NCBI RefSeq assembly: GCF_002159835.1
Contig: NZ_NFJL01000007.1
Location: 1 to 64,000 of the forward strand
DNA: 64,000 nucleotides
Direction of reading: 5' to 3'
Source of the DNA: Blautia sp. An249
Lineage (GTDB): Bacteria; Bacillota; Clostridia; Lachnospirales; Lachnospiraceae
The notes beneath the pieces are model-generated. The model made no database searches. It had not been told where the DNA came from and saw only the letters and a program-made list of their open reading frames with translations. Each line of letters begins with the position of its first letter. Position 1 is the first letter of the stretch. Below are positions 55,959-64,000 of the stretch, piece after piece. A program made the position numbers and the translations under genes.

Positions 55959-58217
55959 ATGAAATTATATGAAAACGGTGTATATCTTGTAAATGGAACC
56001 GAGATCATAGAAGAGGGACAGGCGCCTCTTCCGGTTTCCAAAGAAGAAGCTGCAAAAAACACCATTGCCTATGGGATTCTGAAAGAACACAATACCTCCG
56101 GCAATATGGAAAAGCTTCAGATTAAATTTGATAAACTGACTTCCCACGATATTACTTTCGTCGGAATTATTCAGACAGCCAGAGCATCCGGACTGGAAAA
56201 ATTTCCGGTGCCCTATGTGCTGACAAACTGCCATAACTCTCTGTGTGCAGTTGGCGGAACCATCAACGAAGACGATCATATGTTCGGACTGACCTGTGCA
56301 AAGAAATACGGCGGCGTATATGTGCCTCCTCATCAGGCAGTCATTCACCAGTATGCCCGTGAAATGCTGGCCGGCGGCGGAAAAATGATTCTGGGCTCCG
56401 ACAGCCATACCCGTTACGGCGCTTTAGGAACCATGGCTATGGGAGAGGGCGGACCGGAACTGGTAAAACAGCTTTTAGAGCAGACTTACGACATTAATAT
56501 GCCGAAAGTTGTAGCTGTATATCTGAAAGGGGAACCGCGTCCGGGCGTAGGCCCCCAGGACGTAGCTCTGGCCATTATCGGAGAAGTCTTTAACAACGGT
56601 TATGTAAAGAATAAAGTAATGGAATTTGTAGGTCCGGGCGTGGCGAACTTAAGTGCAGATTTCAGAATCGGCATCGACGTTATGACTACAGAGACCACCT
56701 GTTTGTCTTCTATCTGGGAAACAGATTCCAAAATCGAGGAATTCTATGCAATTCATGGAAGAAGCGAAGATTATAAAGAGCTGAAACCGGGACAGACTGC
56801 TTACTACGACGGCATGATTGAGATCGATTTAAGCGAGATTAAACCGATGATCGCAATGCCTTTCCATCCAAGCAACACCTATACCATTGATGAGTTAAAG
56901 GCAAACCTGGGTGATATTTTACATGAAGTAGAGAAGAAGGCCCAGATCAGCCTGGACGGAAAGATCGACTTCAGCCTTCAGGATAAAGTGGTTGACGGAA
57001 AACTTTATGTGGATCAGGGAATTATTGCAGGATGTGCCGGCGGCGGATTTGAAAATATCTGTGCGGCAGCAGACATCTTAAAGGGCAGCAGCATCGGAGC
57101 AGACGCCTTTACTTTAAGTGTTTATCCGGCAAGTACGCCGATTTATATGGAACTGGCGAAAAACGGCGTCTTAGCAGATCTTCTGGCTACGGGCGCAGTA
57201 GTGAAAACCGCTTTCTGCGGTCCGTGCTTCGGCGCAGGAGATACTCCGGCAAATAATGCCTTCAGTATCCGTCACACTACCAGAAACTTCCCGAACCGTG
57301 AAGGATCTAAGATTCAGAACGGCCAGATTTCTTCTGTTGCCTTAATGGATGCCCGTTCTATTGCCGCTACAGCAGCGAACAAAGGCTTCCTTACTTCCGC
57401 AGAGGAATTTACGGGAGATTATACCAACCAGAAATATTTCTTTGATAAGACGATTTATGAGAACCGTATATTTGACAGCCATGGTGTGGCAGATCCTTCA
57501 GTGGAAATCCAGTTCGGACCAAACATCAAAGACTGGCCCCAGATGCCCAGCCTGGCAGAGAATCTGGTGCTGAAAGTGGTTTCTGAGATTCATGATCCGG
57601 TGACCACCACAGACGAACTGATTCCCTCCGGAGAGACTTCTTCTTACCGTTCCAATCCTCTGGGACTGGCAGAGTTTACCCTCTCCAGAAAAGACCCGGC
57701 TTACGTGGGAAGAGCCAAAGAAGTGCAGAAAGCACAGCATGCCATTCAGGAAGGAAAGTGTCCGCTGGATGCTTTAGAAGAACTGAAACCGGTTATGGAA
57801 GTGATAAATCAGAAATTCCCGGAAGCAGGCAAAGGCAATTTAGGTGTAGGAAGCACCATCTTTGCAGTAAAACCGGGAGACGGTTCTGCCCGGGAGCAGG
57901 CAGCGTCCTGTCAGAAAGTGTTGGGCGGCTGGGCAAATATTGCCAATGAGTATGCGACGAAACGGTATCGTTCCAACCTGATTAACTGGGGTATGCTTCC
58001 TTTCTTAATTCCGGAAGGAGAACTGCCCTTTAAGAACGGCGACTATCTGTTCTTCCCACAGATTCGCAAAGCGGTGGAAGAAAAGGCAGAGACCATTACC
58101 GGCTATGTGGCAGAAGAAAACGGATTGAAAGAATTTACGGTTACTTTAGGTGAGCTGACCGACGATGAAAGAGAAATTATTTTAAAAGGATGCCTGATTA
58201 ACTATAATCGAAAATAA
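55959..58217 (+). CDS. aconitase-superfamily hydratase
   Basis: 752 aa. An Fe-S hydro-lyase of the aconitase family. Visible landmarks are [13 protein letters not shown], the substrate-binding [14 protein letters not shown] near residue 145, [22 protein letters not shown] near 421 and [12 protein letters not shown] near 445. The C-terminal swivel domain ([15 protein letters not shown]) is fused, as in aconitase A. It differs from the citric-cycle enzyme in these motifs, so the substrate is unknown. AGGAGG sets ATG 55959. Confidence 0.87.
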   Translation: MKLYENGVYLVNGTEIIEEGQAPLPVSKEEAAKNTIAYGILKEHNTSGNMEKLQIKFDKLTSHDITFVGIIQTARASGLEKFPVPYVLTNCHNSLCAVGGTINEDDHMFGLTCAKKYGGVYVPPHQAVIHQYAREMLAGGGKMILGSDSHTRYGALGTMAMGEGGPELVKQLLEQTYDINMPKVVAVYLKGEPRPGVGPQDVALAIIGEVFNNGYVKNKVMEFVGPGVANLSADFRIGIDVMTTETTCLSSIWETDSKIEEFYAIHGRSEDYKELKPGQTAYYDGMIEIDLSEIKPMIAMPFHPSNTYTIDELKANLGDILHEVEKKAQISLDGKIDFSLQDKVVDGKLYVDQGIIAGCAGGGFENICAAADILKGSSIGADAFTLSVYPASTPIYMELAKNGVLADLLATGAVVKTAFCGPCFGAGDTPANNAFSIRHTTRNFPNREGSKIQNGQISSVALMDARSIAATAANKGFLTSAEEFTGDYTNQKYFFDKTIYENRIFDSHGVADPSVEIQFGPNIKDWPQMPSLAENLVLKVVSEIHDPVTTTDELIPSGETSSYRSNPLGLAEFTLSRKDPAYVGRAKEVQKAQHAIQEGKCPLDALEELKPVMEVINQKFPEAGKGNLGVGSTIFAVKPGDGSAREQAASCQKVLGGWANIANEYATKRYRSNLINWGMLPFLIPEGELPFKNGDYLFFPQIRKAVEEKAETITGYVAEENGLKEFTVTLGELTDDEREIILKGCLINYNRK

Positions 58218-58231
58218 GAAAAGAGATAATA

Positions 58232-60790
58232 ATGGATAAGAAAAAAGCAGTTGTTATTTCTCTGGGAGCCTTTTGCCTCCCTGTGGTTGTTATGTTAGGT
58301 ATTTACTGGGCCAGGGGGATTTACCCCTTTGGCCCTTCTTATATTTTAACCATTGATATGAACAACCAGTATGTGACCTTCTTTTCTTACTTAAGAGAAA
58401 TTCTGAAGGGAGAACACAGTTTCTTCTACACGTTTTCCAAAACTCTGGGTGGAGATATGACAGGACTTTCCGCTTATTATTTATTAAGTCCTCTGAACGT
58501 GGTTCTGTGTTTCTTCTCTACAGAGATGCTTCCGGTGGGAATTGAGATTCTTACCCTGTTAAAGCTGGGACTTTGCGGACTGACCATGAATCTGTTTCTA
58601 AGCAGAAAAAAATCTTCCTGGATGACGGTGCTCTTTTCTGTCTCCTATGCTCTGATGTCCTATGGGATTGTGTATCAGCAGAACCTGATGTGGTTAGATG
58701 GAGTTTTACTTCTTCCTCTGGTACTGTGGGGGATTCATAAGATTATGGAAGGGAAACCTTTCCTTCTGTATGTCTTTGCCCTGACCGGATCTATTTTAAC
58801 CAATTATTATATTGGATTTATGATCTGTATCTTTTCCGCCATTTATTTTTGTTATCTGCTGCTGGCAGGAGAGAGACAGGAAAAAGTGGGGAAAACCCTG
58901 GGAAAATTTGCGGGAGGTTCTGTTTTGGCGGCGGGACTGAGCAGTTTTCTGCTTCTTCCCGTGTTCTTCTCTCTGCAGGGAGGAAAGGCCGGTTTTTCTC
59001 TGGATGTATTAAGTTTACAAAAAAGTTTCCACTGGAGCGACTTTTTCCTGAAGCTTTTTATTGGAAGTTTCGATTATAGGGAGATTCAGACAGGACTTCC
59101 CAATGTTTTCTGCGGAATGGGCGTTTTGTTTCTGGCCTGTCTTTTCTTTCTGGTAAAAGGAATTTCCCTGCAAAAGAAACTGGCAGCTGCGCTGGTGATG
59201 GTAGTATTATATCTGTCTTTTTATATAGACGGATTCAATTTAATCTGGCACGGTCTGAATTATCCGGCCTGGTTTCCCTACCGGTACAGCTTTGTATTCT
59301 GTGCCTTCCTTATCCTGCTGGCCCGGGAGGCTGCCGGCGTACTGCAAAAGGAACACGGCAAACGTCTTCTGCTGATTACAGGAGTACTTCTGGCGCTGTT
59401 TTCAGGGCTTGCTTACTGGGCTCTTCACCAAAACGCCACCTTCCTGACCAAAGAAAAACTTCTTCTCAGTGCAGGAATATTTGCAGGAAGCGGTCTGCTG
59501 TGGCTCGTTTACCGGGAGAAAAAATCTCAGAAGGCAGCAGGAATTTTGCTGGCGCTTTTATGCCTTGGAGAACTTTTTCTTAATGGCCGGTACTGCCTGG
59601 AGGAATTTCACTATCAGGGAACCGAGACCTATGCACAGGAAGTGAAAGATCCCCAGGCAGCAGTGGATTTGGTGAAGGAACAGGACTATGGATTTTACCG
59701 GATGGAGAAGACCTTTTCCAGAGGCCAGAACGATCCCATGCTCTTCGGATACCGGGGGCTTTCCCATTACAGCTCTACGGAAAAAGACTTTGTAAAGTAC
59801 TTTATGGGCCAGACCGGATTTCGTAATAACGGAAACTGGAGCTATTATAACCGGGGAAGTACTTATGCAATGGATGCTCTGCTGGGGGTTAAATATGTGC
59901 TTACAAGGGACACGCTCGGACAGGGATATGAAAAGATGCAGGAGTATCAGGGGATTTCTGTTTATGAAAATCAGTATGCACTTCCTATAGGTTTTCTGGC
60001 CGACAGCGGCGTTACGAAAACGGGAATAGATGAAGAAAAGAAACTGAAACTGCAAAATCAGATATGGAAGGCCCTGAGTCCCGAAACAGAGGAAGAATTG
60101 TTTGAGCCGGAAGGAGCCTTCGGGATAAAAACGGTGAATGTGATTCCTTCAGAGGAGAACGGGGAAACTCATTACCGGAAAACAGACCCGCAAAAGCCAG
60201 GCTATATCCAGTATATTTTTACGGCTCAGAATACAGATCCCGTATTTGCGTACATTCCCTGTTCTCAGATGAAAAAGGTAACGGCAGCCGTAAACGGAAG
60301 GTATCTGGGAGCTTACTTTGACGTGTATCAGTATGACATTATGCGTCTGGGAAGTTTTGAAAAAGGGGAACAGGTAACGCTGACCTTTTCTTTGCAGGAG
60401 GAAGAGGTGTTTATGGGTGAACCGGAATTTTACAGCCAGAACATGGACATAATGCAGCAGTATTATGATTCCCTGAAGGGCGGATTTCTACGGGATATTC
60501 AGGGAGAGGATACGAAGATCACAGGAACCGTGGAAAATGACGGGACCAGAGATACCATGCTCTTTACCATTCCTTCAGATTCTTCCTGGCATGTCTGTAT
60601 AGACGGGGAAGAAACCGGGACGGAGACAGCCTTTGATACCTTCCTGACCGTAAAAGTGCCCAAGGGAACGCATAAGATAGAACTCAGGTATCAGCCGGCG
60701 GGGTGGAAAGGAGGAATCCTGACGAGTGCATGCAGTCTGGGAATCCTGGGATTCTGTCTTGTGCACTGTCACAGAAAAAAACGGAAGTAA
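58232..60790 (+). CDS. YfhO-family membrane protein
   Basis: 852 aa with about 12-13 membrane helices in the first 460 residues and a large outside domain after. FGPSYILTIDMNNQYVTFF near residue 31 and the TFSKTLGGDMTGLSAYYLLSPLNVV segment are typical of YfhO, which in Bacillus is linked to lipoteichoic acid glycosylation. It would act as a GT-C glycosyltransferase; the glycan target here is unknown. Start ATG 58232 follows AAGAGA. A final C-terminal helix ends ...HCHRKKRK. Confidence 0.9.
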   Translation: MDKKKAVVISLGAFCLPVVVMLGIYWARGIYPFGPSYILTIDMNNQYVTFFSYLREILKGEHSFFYTFSKTLGGDMTGLSAYYLLSPLNVVLCFFSTEMLPVGIEILTLLKLGLCGLTMNLFLSRKKSSWMTVLFSVSYALMSYGIVYQQNLMWLDGVLLLPLVLWGIHKIMEGKPFLLYVFALTGSILTNYYIGFMICIFSAIYFCYLLLAGERQEKVGKTLGKFAGGSVLAAGLSSFLLLPVFFSLQGGKAGFSLDVLSLQKSFHWSDFFLKLFIGSFDYREIQTGLPNVFCGMGVLFLACLFFLVKGISLQKKLAAALVMVVLYLSFYIDGFNLIWHGLNYPAWFPYRYSFVFCAFLILLAREAAGVLQKEHGKRLLLITGVLLALFSGLAYWALHQNATFLTKEKLLLSAGIFAGSGLLWLVYREKKSQKAAGILLALLCLGELFLNGRYCLEEFHYQGTETYAQEVKDPQAAVDLVKEQDYGFYRMEKTFSRGQNDPMLFGYRGLSHYSSTEKDFVKYFMGQTGFRNNGNWSYYNRGSTYAMDALLGVKYVLTRDTLGQGYEKMQEYQGISVYENQYALPIGFLADSGVTKTGIDEEKKLKLQNQIWKALSPETEEELFEPEGAFGIKTVNVIPSEENGETHYRKTDPQKPGYIQYIFTAQNTDPVFAYIPCSQMKKVTAAVNGRYLGAYFDVYQYDIMRLGSFEKGEQVTLTFSLQEEEVFMGEPEFYSQNMDIMQQYYDSLKGGFLRDIQGEDTKITGTVENDGTRDTMLFTIPSDSSWHVCIDGEETGTETAFDTFLTVKVPKGTHKIELRYQPAGWKGGILTSACSLGILGFCLVHCHRKKRK

Positions 60791-60797
60791 AATATAT

Positions 60798-60835
60798 AAC
60801 GCAGGGTTCCTGAAAAGGAGTCCTGCGTTATTTTA
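60798..60835 (+). terminator. terminator after YfhO gene
   Basis: AACGCAGG and CCTGCGTT form an 8-bp stem followed by ATTTT, just after the YfhO stop. Confidence 0.85.
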
Positions 60836-60961
60836 AAAGGAGTCTGAATATTAAAGAAAAATAAATTATCAGAAAAGAAAGGAAAATTTGAATAAATAAA
60901 CAGTTTAAACAATGAAATAATATACAAAGAGAATTTATTGGAAAAATATTTAAAAAATGTA

Positions 60962-60990
60962 TTGACAAATATAAAGGGGTCTGGTATGAT
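60962..60990 (+). promoter_or_regulatory. consensus promoter of the non-coding unit
   Basis: Perfect TTGACA, exactly 17 bases, TATGAT. No coding sequence follows for about 1 kb. Confidence 0.85.
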
Positions 60991-60996
60991 ACAACT

Positions 60997-61924
60997 ATCA
61001 AAAGAAACAAGCTTATACAAAAGAAAAACATTCCATTCATAGTATATATGTTACATGAAGAGGATGAAAGTAAATGGATAGGAGGTAGATTCCAGTGGGA
61101 AAGTAAGAAAACAATTATCAATATGAGAGTGATTATACCTGGCAGTTCCTGCAAGAAAGACCTGATACAAGAGAAACAGTAGGAGAAAAATCTTAAATGA
61201 AGATTAGAAGTGTATGATAGGTTATAGAAGCTGGTACTCATATTGAATAGTAATCACAAAGCTGATACAAAGGATCTGAAAGATATGTAAAGAAATATCG
61301 TTTCAGAAAGTATAACTACTTATATAGAGTGTACCTTTATCAATGATTGAGAAAAAGATTTTATGATTGATTTAGAAGCGTAAAGATAAAAAGTCTTACA
61401 CATTCTGTAATGATTAAAATAAGAAAATTCGACAGAAGATAAAGAGAAATATAAGCAAGATATTTTGAGATCCATATAAAATATGAATCGAAACTTTGCA
61501 TCAGAAGCTGTCAGAAGGACAGTAAGAAGAAAGGCGCATACCAAAAAAGAGAGGCAGTATCAAATCGGAAGAGTGGATTTGGAATTGCTTATATCTTATA
61601 GGATGGAGACCTTTACAAAAACTTAAATTATAAATCGTGAGTTATAATTTAAAAAATCTATAGAACTTTCTAAATAATGAGAAGATGTCAATCAAATCGT
61701 TATGAGCAGGAATGGTAAAATTTTATAAAAAGATTATTGAAAAATAATTGAATATAGAATGAAACTACATATAAATAAAAGAAAGGGAAGAAACGTTTAA
61801 GTTAAATTTTTCGGAAGTTTCTGAGTTTATATCAATAAGCCAAAGAAGAGGAAAAATAAATTGAATAATGAAGATTTTTAAGACGGCCGTCATTTTTGAA
61901 GAAGAAAATGATGGTCGTCTTTTG
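60997..61924 (+). ncRNA. putative large non-coding RNA (about 930 nt)
   Basis: The stretch runs from the promoter at 60962 to the terminator at 61880 with no supported gene on either strand. Reading frames are short and lack ribosome sites. Composition is strongly A- and G-rich on the plus strand, unlike the flanking genes. Local hairpins are present, for example a perfect 11-bp stem TTAAATTATAA / TTATAATTTAA (61623-61652), CTGTC/GGACAG near 61508, and GCAG/CTGC near 61143. The word GATACAA recurs near 60988, 61164 and 61263. Large RNAs of this size in Firmicutes include OLE, ROOL and GOLLD; I cannot match it to one of them from sequence. It could also be a decayed gene. Confidence 0.5.
61880..61924 (+). 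terminator. strong terminator of the non-coding unit
   Basis: A 17-bp stem (two G-U pairs): AAGACGGCCGTCATTTT pairs with AAAATGATGGTCGTCTT around loop TGAAGAAG, followed by TTTTG. Confidence 0.88.
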
Positions 61925-62004
61925 TGCGTAAAAGGATTTTCGGATATTTTTCTTTCCCTTTTGTGAACCATAGGGTATACTAAGTCTGAAAAGGAGCGAA
62001 GAAG

Positions 62005-62685
62005 ATGAAACCGGAAGATATGATTATTTACGAGGACAGGGAAATTCTGGTGTGTTATAAAGAAGCCGGAATCCCGGTACAAAGTGCCAATATTCAGGTG
62101 CAGGACCTGGAAAGCATGCTGAAAAACTATCTGCGATCTCCCTATCTTGGAATTATCCAGAGACTGGATCAGCCTGTAGAGGGACTTTTGGTTTTTGCGA
62201 AAAGTCCGGAAGCGGCCAAAGGATTAAACAGACAGATGCAGGAGCAGAAAATTCAGAAATACTATCTGGCGGTAACCCAGTCAGTTCCTTCCGAAAAAGA
62301 AGGGAAACTGGAAGATTATCTGATGAAATCCAGAGACAGAAATACGTCTCAGGTTGTAAAAAAAGGAACACGGGGCAGCAAAAGGGCATATCTGGAGTAC
62401 CGGGTTCTGGAAGAAAAGGACGAAAAGGCCCTGCTTCAGGTTAAGCTGGGGACAGGACGGCATCACCAGATTCGTGTGCAGACGGCACATGCTGGTTTTC
62501 CCCTATGGGGAGACCAGAAGTACAACCCCCTGGCAACAGCAGAGTTTGGACGAAAAATTTTCCCTGCACTTTGCGCCTGGAAGCTGGAGTTTACCCATCC
62601 TGCAACAGGAAAGAAACTGTGTTTCCGGAAAAAACCGGAAATGGAAATTTTTCAGAAGTTCGCTACTGTTATAGAAATGGAATAA
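62005..62685 (+). CDS. RluA-family pseudouridine synthase
   Basis: 226 aa. Converts uridine to pseudouridine in rRNA or tRNA. The catalytic motif is IIQRLDQPVEGLLVFAKS (Asp near residue 54), preceded by a short N-terminal region without an S4 domain. GTGRHHQIRVQTAHAGFPLWGD is the C-terminal signature. At 226 aa it is a compact form. AAGGAGCG sets ATG 62005. Confidence 0.92.
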   Translation: MKPEDMIIYEDREILVCYKEAGIPVQSANIQVQDLESMLKNYLRSPYLGIIQRLDQPVEGLLVFAKSPEAAKGLNRQMQEQKIQKYYLAVTQSVPSEKEGKLEDYLMKSRDRNTSQVVKKGTRGSKRAYLEYRVLEEKDEKALLQVKLGTGRHHQIRVQTAHAGFPLWGDQKYNPLATAEFGRKIFPALCAWKLEFTHPATGKKLCFRKKPEMEIFQKFATVIEME

Positions 62686-62733
62686 AATTCTGCCATCCTC
62701 TCATACTAAAAGCAAATGTCATAAGGTGTGGTG

Positions 62734-63771
62734 ATGAGATTGCAGGTGGAATGGAAACGGAGACTGTGTATTGCAGGAATTATAATTGGCGTTTATTTAT
62801 CCTTTCGGTATTTACTGCCAGTTTTAATTCCTTTTTTAATTGGCTGGGCGTTGGCATCCTGGGTATATCCTCTGTGTGCAAAAATTGAAAAAAGAACTCA
62901 TATCCCCAAAAATGTTACGGGAACCGTTTTGATGATTGCGGTTTTAGGCATCCTGGGTCTGCTGTTCTGGAAAGGGGCCGGGATCTTTTTCCAGCAGATT
63001 AAGACGGCGGTGGCCAATTATGACCGGATGGCAGACTGGCTGGAGAATCTGCTGGATCAATGCTGCAGAAGTCTGGAGAGCCTGCTGGGAATATCCAGCT
63101 CAATTAGCCGGGAGTATATTCTTGGCGGCATGGAAGCAGTGCAAAAGAAAATGACAGAGAGTTTCCGGCCGGAGGCTTTTCTGCGGGCGGTATCCTGCCT
63201 GAAATCCGTTCTGCTTCTTTTGTCTGCAGTGGTGGTGACACTGATAAGCGGAATTTTATTCCTTGGGGATATGGAAGTGATGAAGCGCAGGATACAGGAA
63301 TACTCTATGCTTAGGGGAGCGCGAAGGGTGGTAAGAAGGCTGAAGAAGACTACGGTAGTCTATTTAAAAGCCCAGTTTCTGATTATAATTTCGGTGGCCG
63401 CTGTCTGCTGTGTGGGATTCTGGATGATGGGAAGCCCCTATTATCTGGTGCTGGGGTGCGCGATCGGACTTCTGGACGCGCTGCCGGTAATCGGCACAGG
63501 AACTTTTCTCTATCCGGCGGCCCTTCTTTTTCTGGTTCGGGGCGAGTACGGCATTGCCATAGGATGTGTGGCTCTGGATGTGGTGACCAGCCTTATTCGG
63601 GAATTTATGGAGCCCAGGCTGTTGGGGAAACGCCTGGGGATCTTTCCTGTAGTGATTCTTGCCTCTGTATATGTGGGCTTTTGGATCTATGGTCCTCTGG
63701 GATTTATACTGGGACCGCTCTCTTTATCTGTGGTTTATGAAGTTGGCAAAGAATGGGACGTGTGGGACTGA
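62734..63771 (+). CDS. ytvI: YtvI-like sporulation membrane protein (AI-2E exporter family)
   Basis: 345 aa with about seven or eight helices of the AI-2E transporter/PerM family. YtvI-like proteins carry FLIGWALASWVYPLC, LISGILFLGDM, GLLDALPVIGTGTFLYPAAL and REFMEPRLLGKRLGIFPVVILASVYVG-type segments. The Bacillus protein is needed for sporulation. AAGG at 62723 fits ATG 62734; GTG codons at 62728 and 62731 are in frame. Confidence 0.88.
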   Translation: MRLQVEWKRRLCIAGIIIGVYLSFRYLLPVLIPFLIGWALASWVYPLCAKIEKRTHIPKNVTGTVLMIAVLGILGLLFWKGAGIFFQQIKTAVANYDRMADWLENLLDQCCRSLESLLGISSSISREYILGGMEAVQKKMTESFRPEAFLRAVSCLKSVLLLLSAVVVTLISGILFLGDMEVMKRRIQEYSMLRGARRVVRRLKKTTVVYLKAQFLIIISVAAVCCVGFWMMGSPYYLVLGCAIGLLDALPVIGTGTFLYPAALLFLVRGEYGIAIGCVALDVVTSLIREFMEPRLLGKRLGIFPVVILASVYVGFWIYGPLGFILGPLSLSVVYEVGKEWDVWD

Positions 63772-63839
63772 AAACAGGTAAAAATGAAAAAAGTATGAAA
63801 ACTATAGACGGATTCTATTTTTTGTGTATAATGAAAAAA

Positions 63840-63900
63840 GTAATAGAGGCGTCGGTGTACACCCACGCTGTGGTCGGATTTTTACCGGATAAAGGAGAGG
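63840..63900 (+). other. possible structured leader of the last gene
   Basis: GGTGTACACC is a 10-bp palindrome, CCAC-GCT-GTGG a small stem, and GGTCGG faces ACCGGA. This compact run ends at the ribosome site AAAGGAGAGG. It resembles a regulatory leader, but I cannot match it to a known riboswitch. Confidence 0.3.
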
Positions 63901-63906
63901 TAAACA

Positions 63907-64000
63907 GTGAAGAGAAAATTGGCAGTAATTCTGTGTACCGCAGTATTATTGGGAACGATGGCAGGATGTGTACAGAGTGCGAAGGCGGAAAGGAGCAGCA
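63907..64000 (+). CDS. lipoprotein, 5' end only
   Basis: GTG start behind AAAGGAGAGG (63892-63901). The first 31 residues are a signal peptide with lipobox LLGTMAGC, so the product is lipid-anchored, for example a solute-binding protein. The rest is beyond the window. Confidence 0.8.
   Translation, partial: MKRKLAVILCTAVLLGTMAGCVQSAKAERSS

Noticed and set aside
60828..61241. Hydrophobic 137-codon frame on the minus strand in the gene-free region
   Set aside because: It is a by-product of A-rich plus-strand sequence (Phe, Leu, Ile, Ser codons), has no ribosome site, and crosses the promoter at 60962.

Overview
The window is chromosomal DNA from a low-to-mid GC, spore-forming member of the Clostridia, most likely a gut Lachnospiraceae. 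This rests on the general gene style, a YtvI-type sporulation membrane protein, TSCPD and DUF5702 family proteins, a Firmicutes Tad pilus locus, an ECF-type FolT with a THF-riboswitch-like leader, CIRCE control of Hsp20, and the rRNA-tRNA layout. I cannot name the genus with confidence.

Layout. 0-3.8 kb: 3' part of an rRNA operon (end of the 16S-23S spacer, complete 23S, no 5S after it), then seven tRNAs (Asn, Glu, Thr, Met, Asp, Val, Leu). 3.8-9.3 kb: an accretion zone at the 3' end of tRNA-Leu. It holds a frameshifted tyrosine integrase, a truncated HUH Rep, cargo (GNAT, GrpB-like, a 57-aa membrane protein), a second copy of the tRNA end plus terminator, a scrap of a second integrase gene, and two HTH proteins, one fused to a complete desulfoferrodoxin-like domain. 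9.3-9.5 kb: a palindromic repeat split by a 143-bp MITE-like element; an intact copy of the repeat lies at 26.36 kb.

9.6-30.9 kb: general genes. These are a membrane protein, a PuuD-like amidotransferase, a WYL regulator, small unknowns, a zinc-ribbon/DUF4234/YARHG protein, a TetR-EamA divergent pair, rubredoxin-GltB2 with a 44-aa membrane partner, HAD phosphatase, PfkB kinase, M18 aminopeptidase, a three-gene MacAB-like exporter operon, tRNA-Arg, amidohydrolase, a repeat lipoprotein, FolT, a GDSL hydrolase and Hsp20. 31.1-40.2 kb: one tightly packed Tad/Flp-type pilus operon of eleven genes (prepilin peptidase, TadZ-like, TadA, TadB, TadC, Flp pilin, DUF5702, two TadE-like proteins, a second peptidase, FHA protein).

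40.2-58.2 kb: rhomboid protease, orphan histidine kinase, HIT protein, two tandem paralogous sigma factors, MurG and a DUF4367-like membrane protein, a secreted small protein, a beta-CASP RNase-like protein, TSCPD protein, and a Crp/Fnr regulator divergent from a ferredoxin-Hcp operon with a perfect palindrome between them. Then come MTA/SAH nucleosidase, glucose-6-phosphate isomerase, a B3/4-domain protein and an aconitase-family hydratase. 58.2-64 kb: YfhO membrane protein, a 1.2-kb gene-free stretch that looks like one long non-coding transcription unit (consensus promoter at 60962, strong terminator at 61880-61924), RluA-type pseudouridine synthase, YtvI-like protein, and the start of a lipoprotein gene cut by the window end.

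The most interesting items are the roughly 930-nt putative large non-coding RNA, the HTH-desulfoferrodoxin fusion, the nested MITE with a matching empty site, and the layered tRNA-Leu integration zone.
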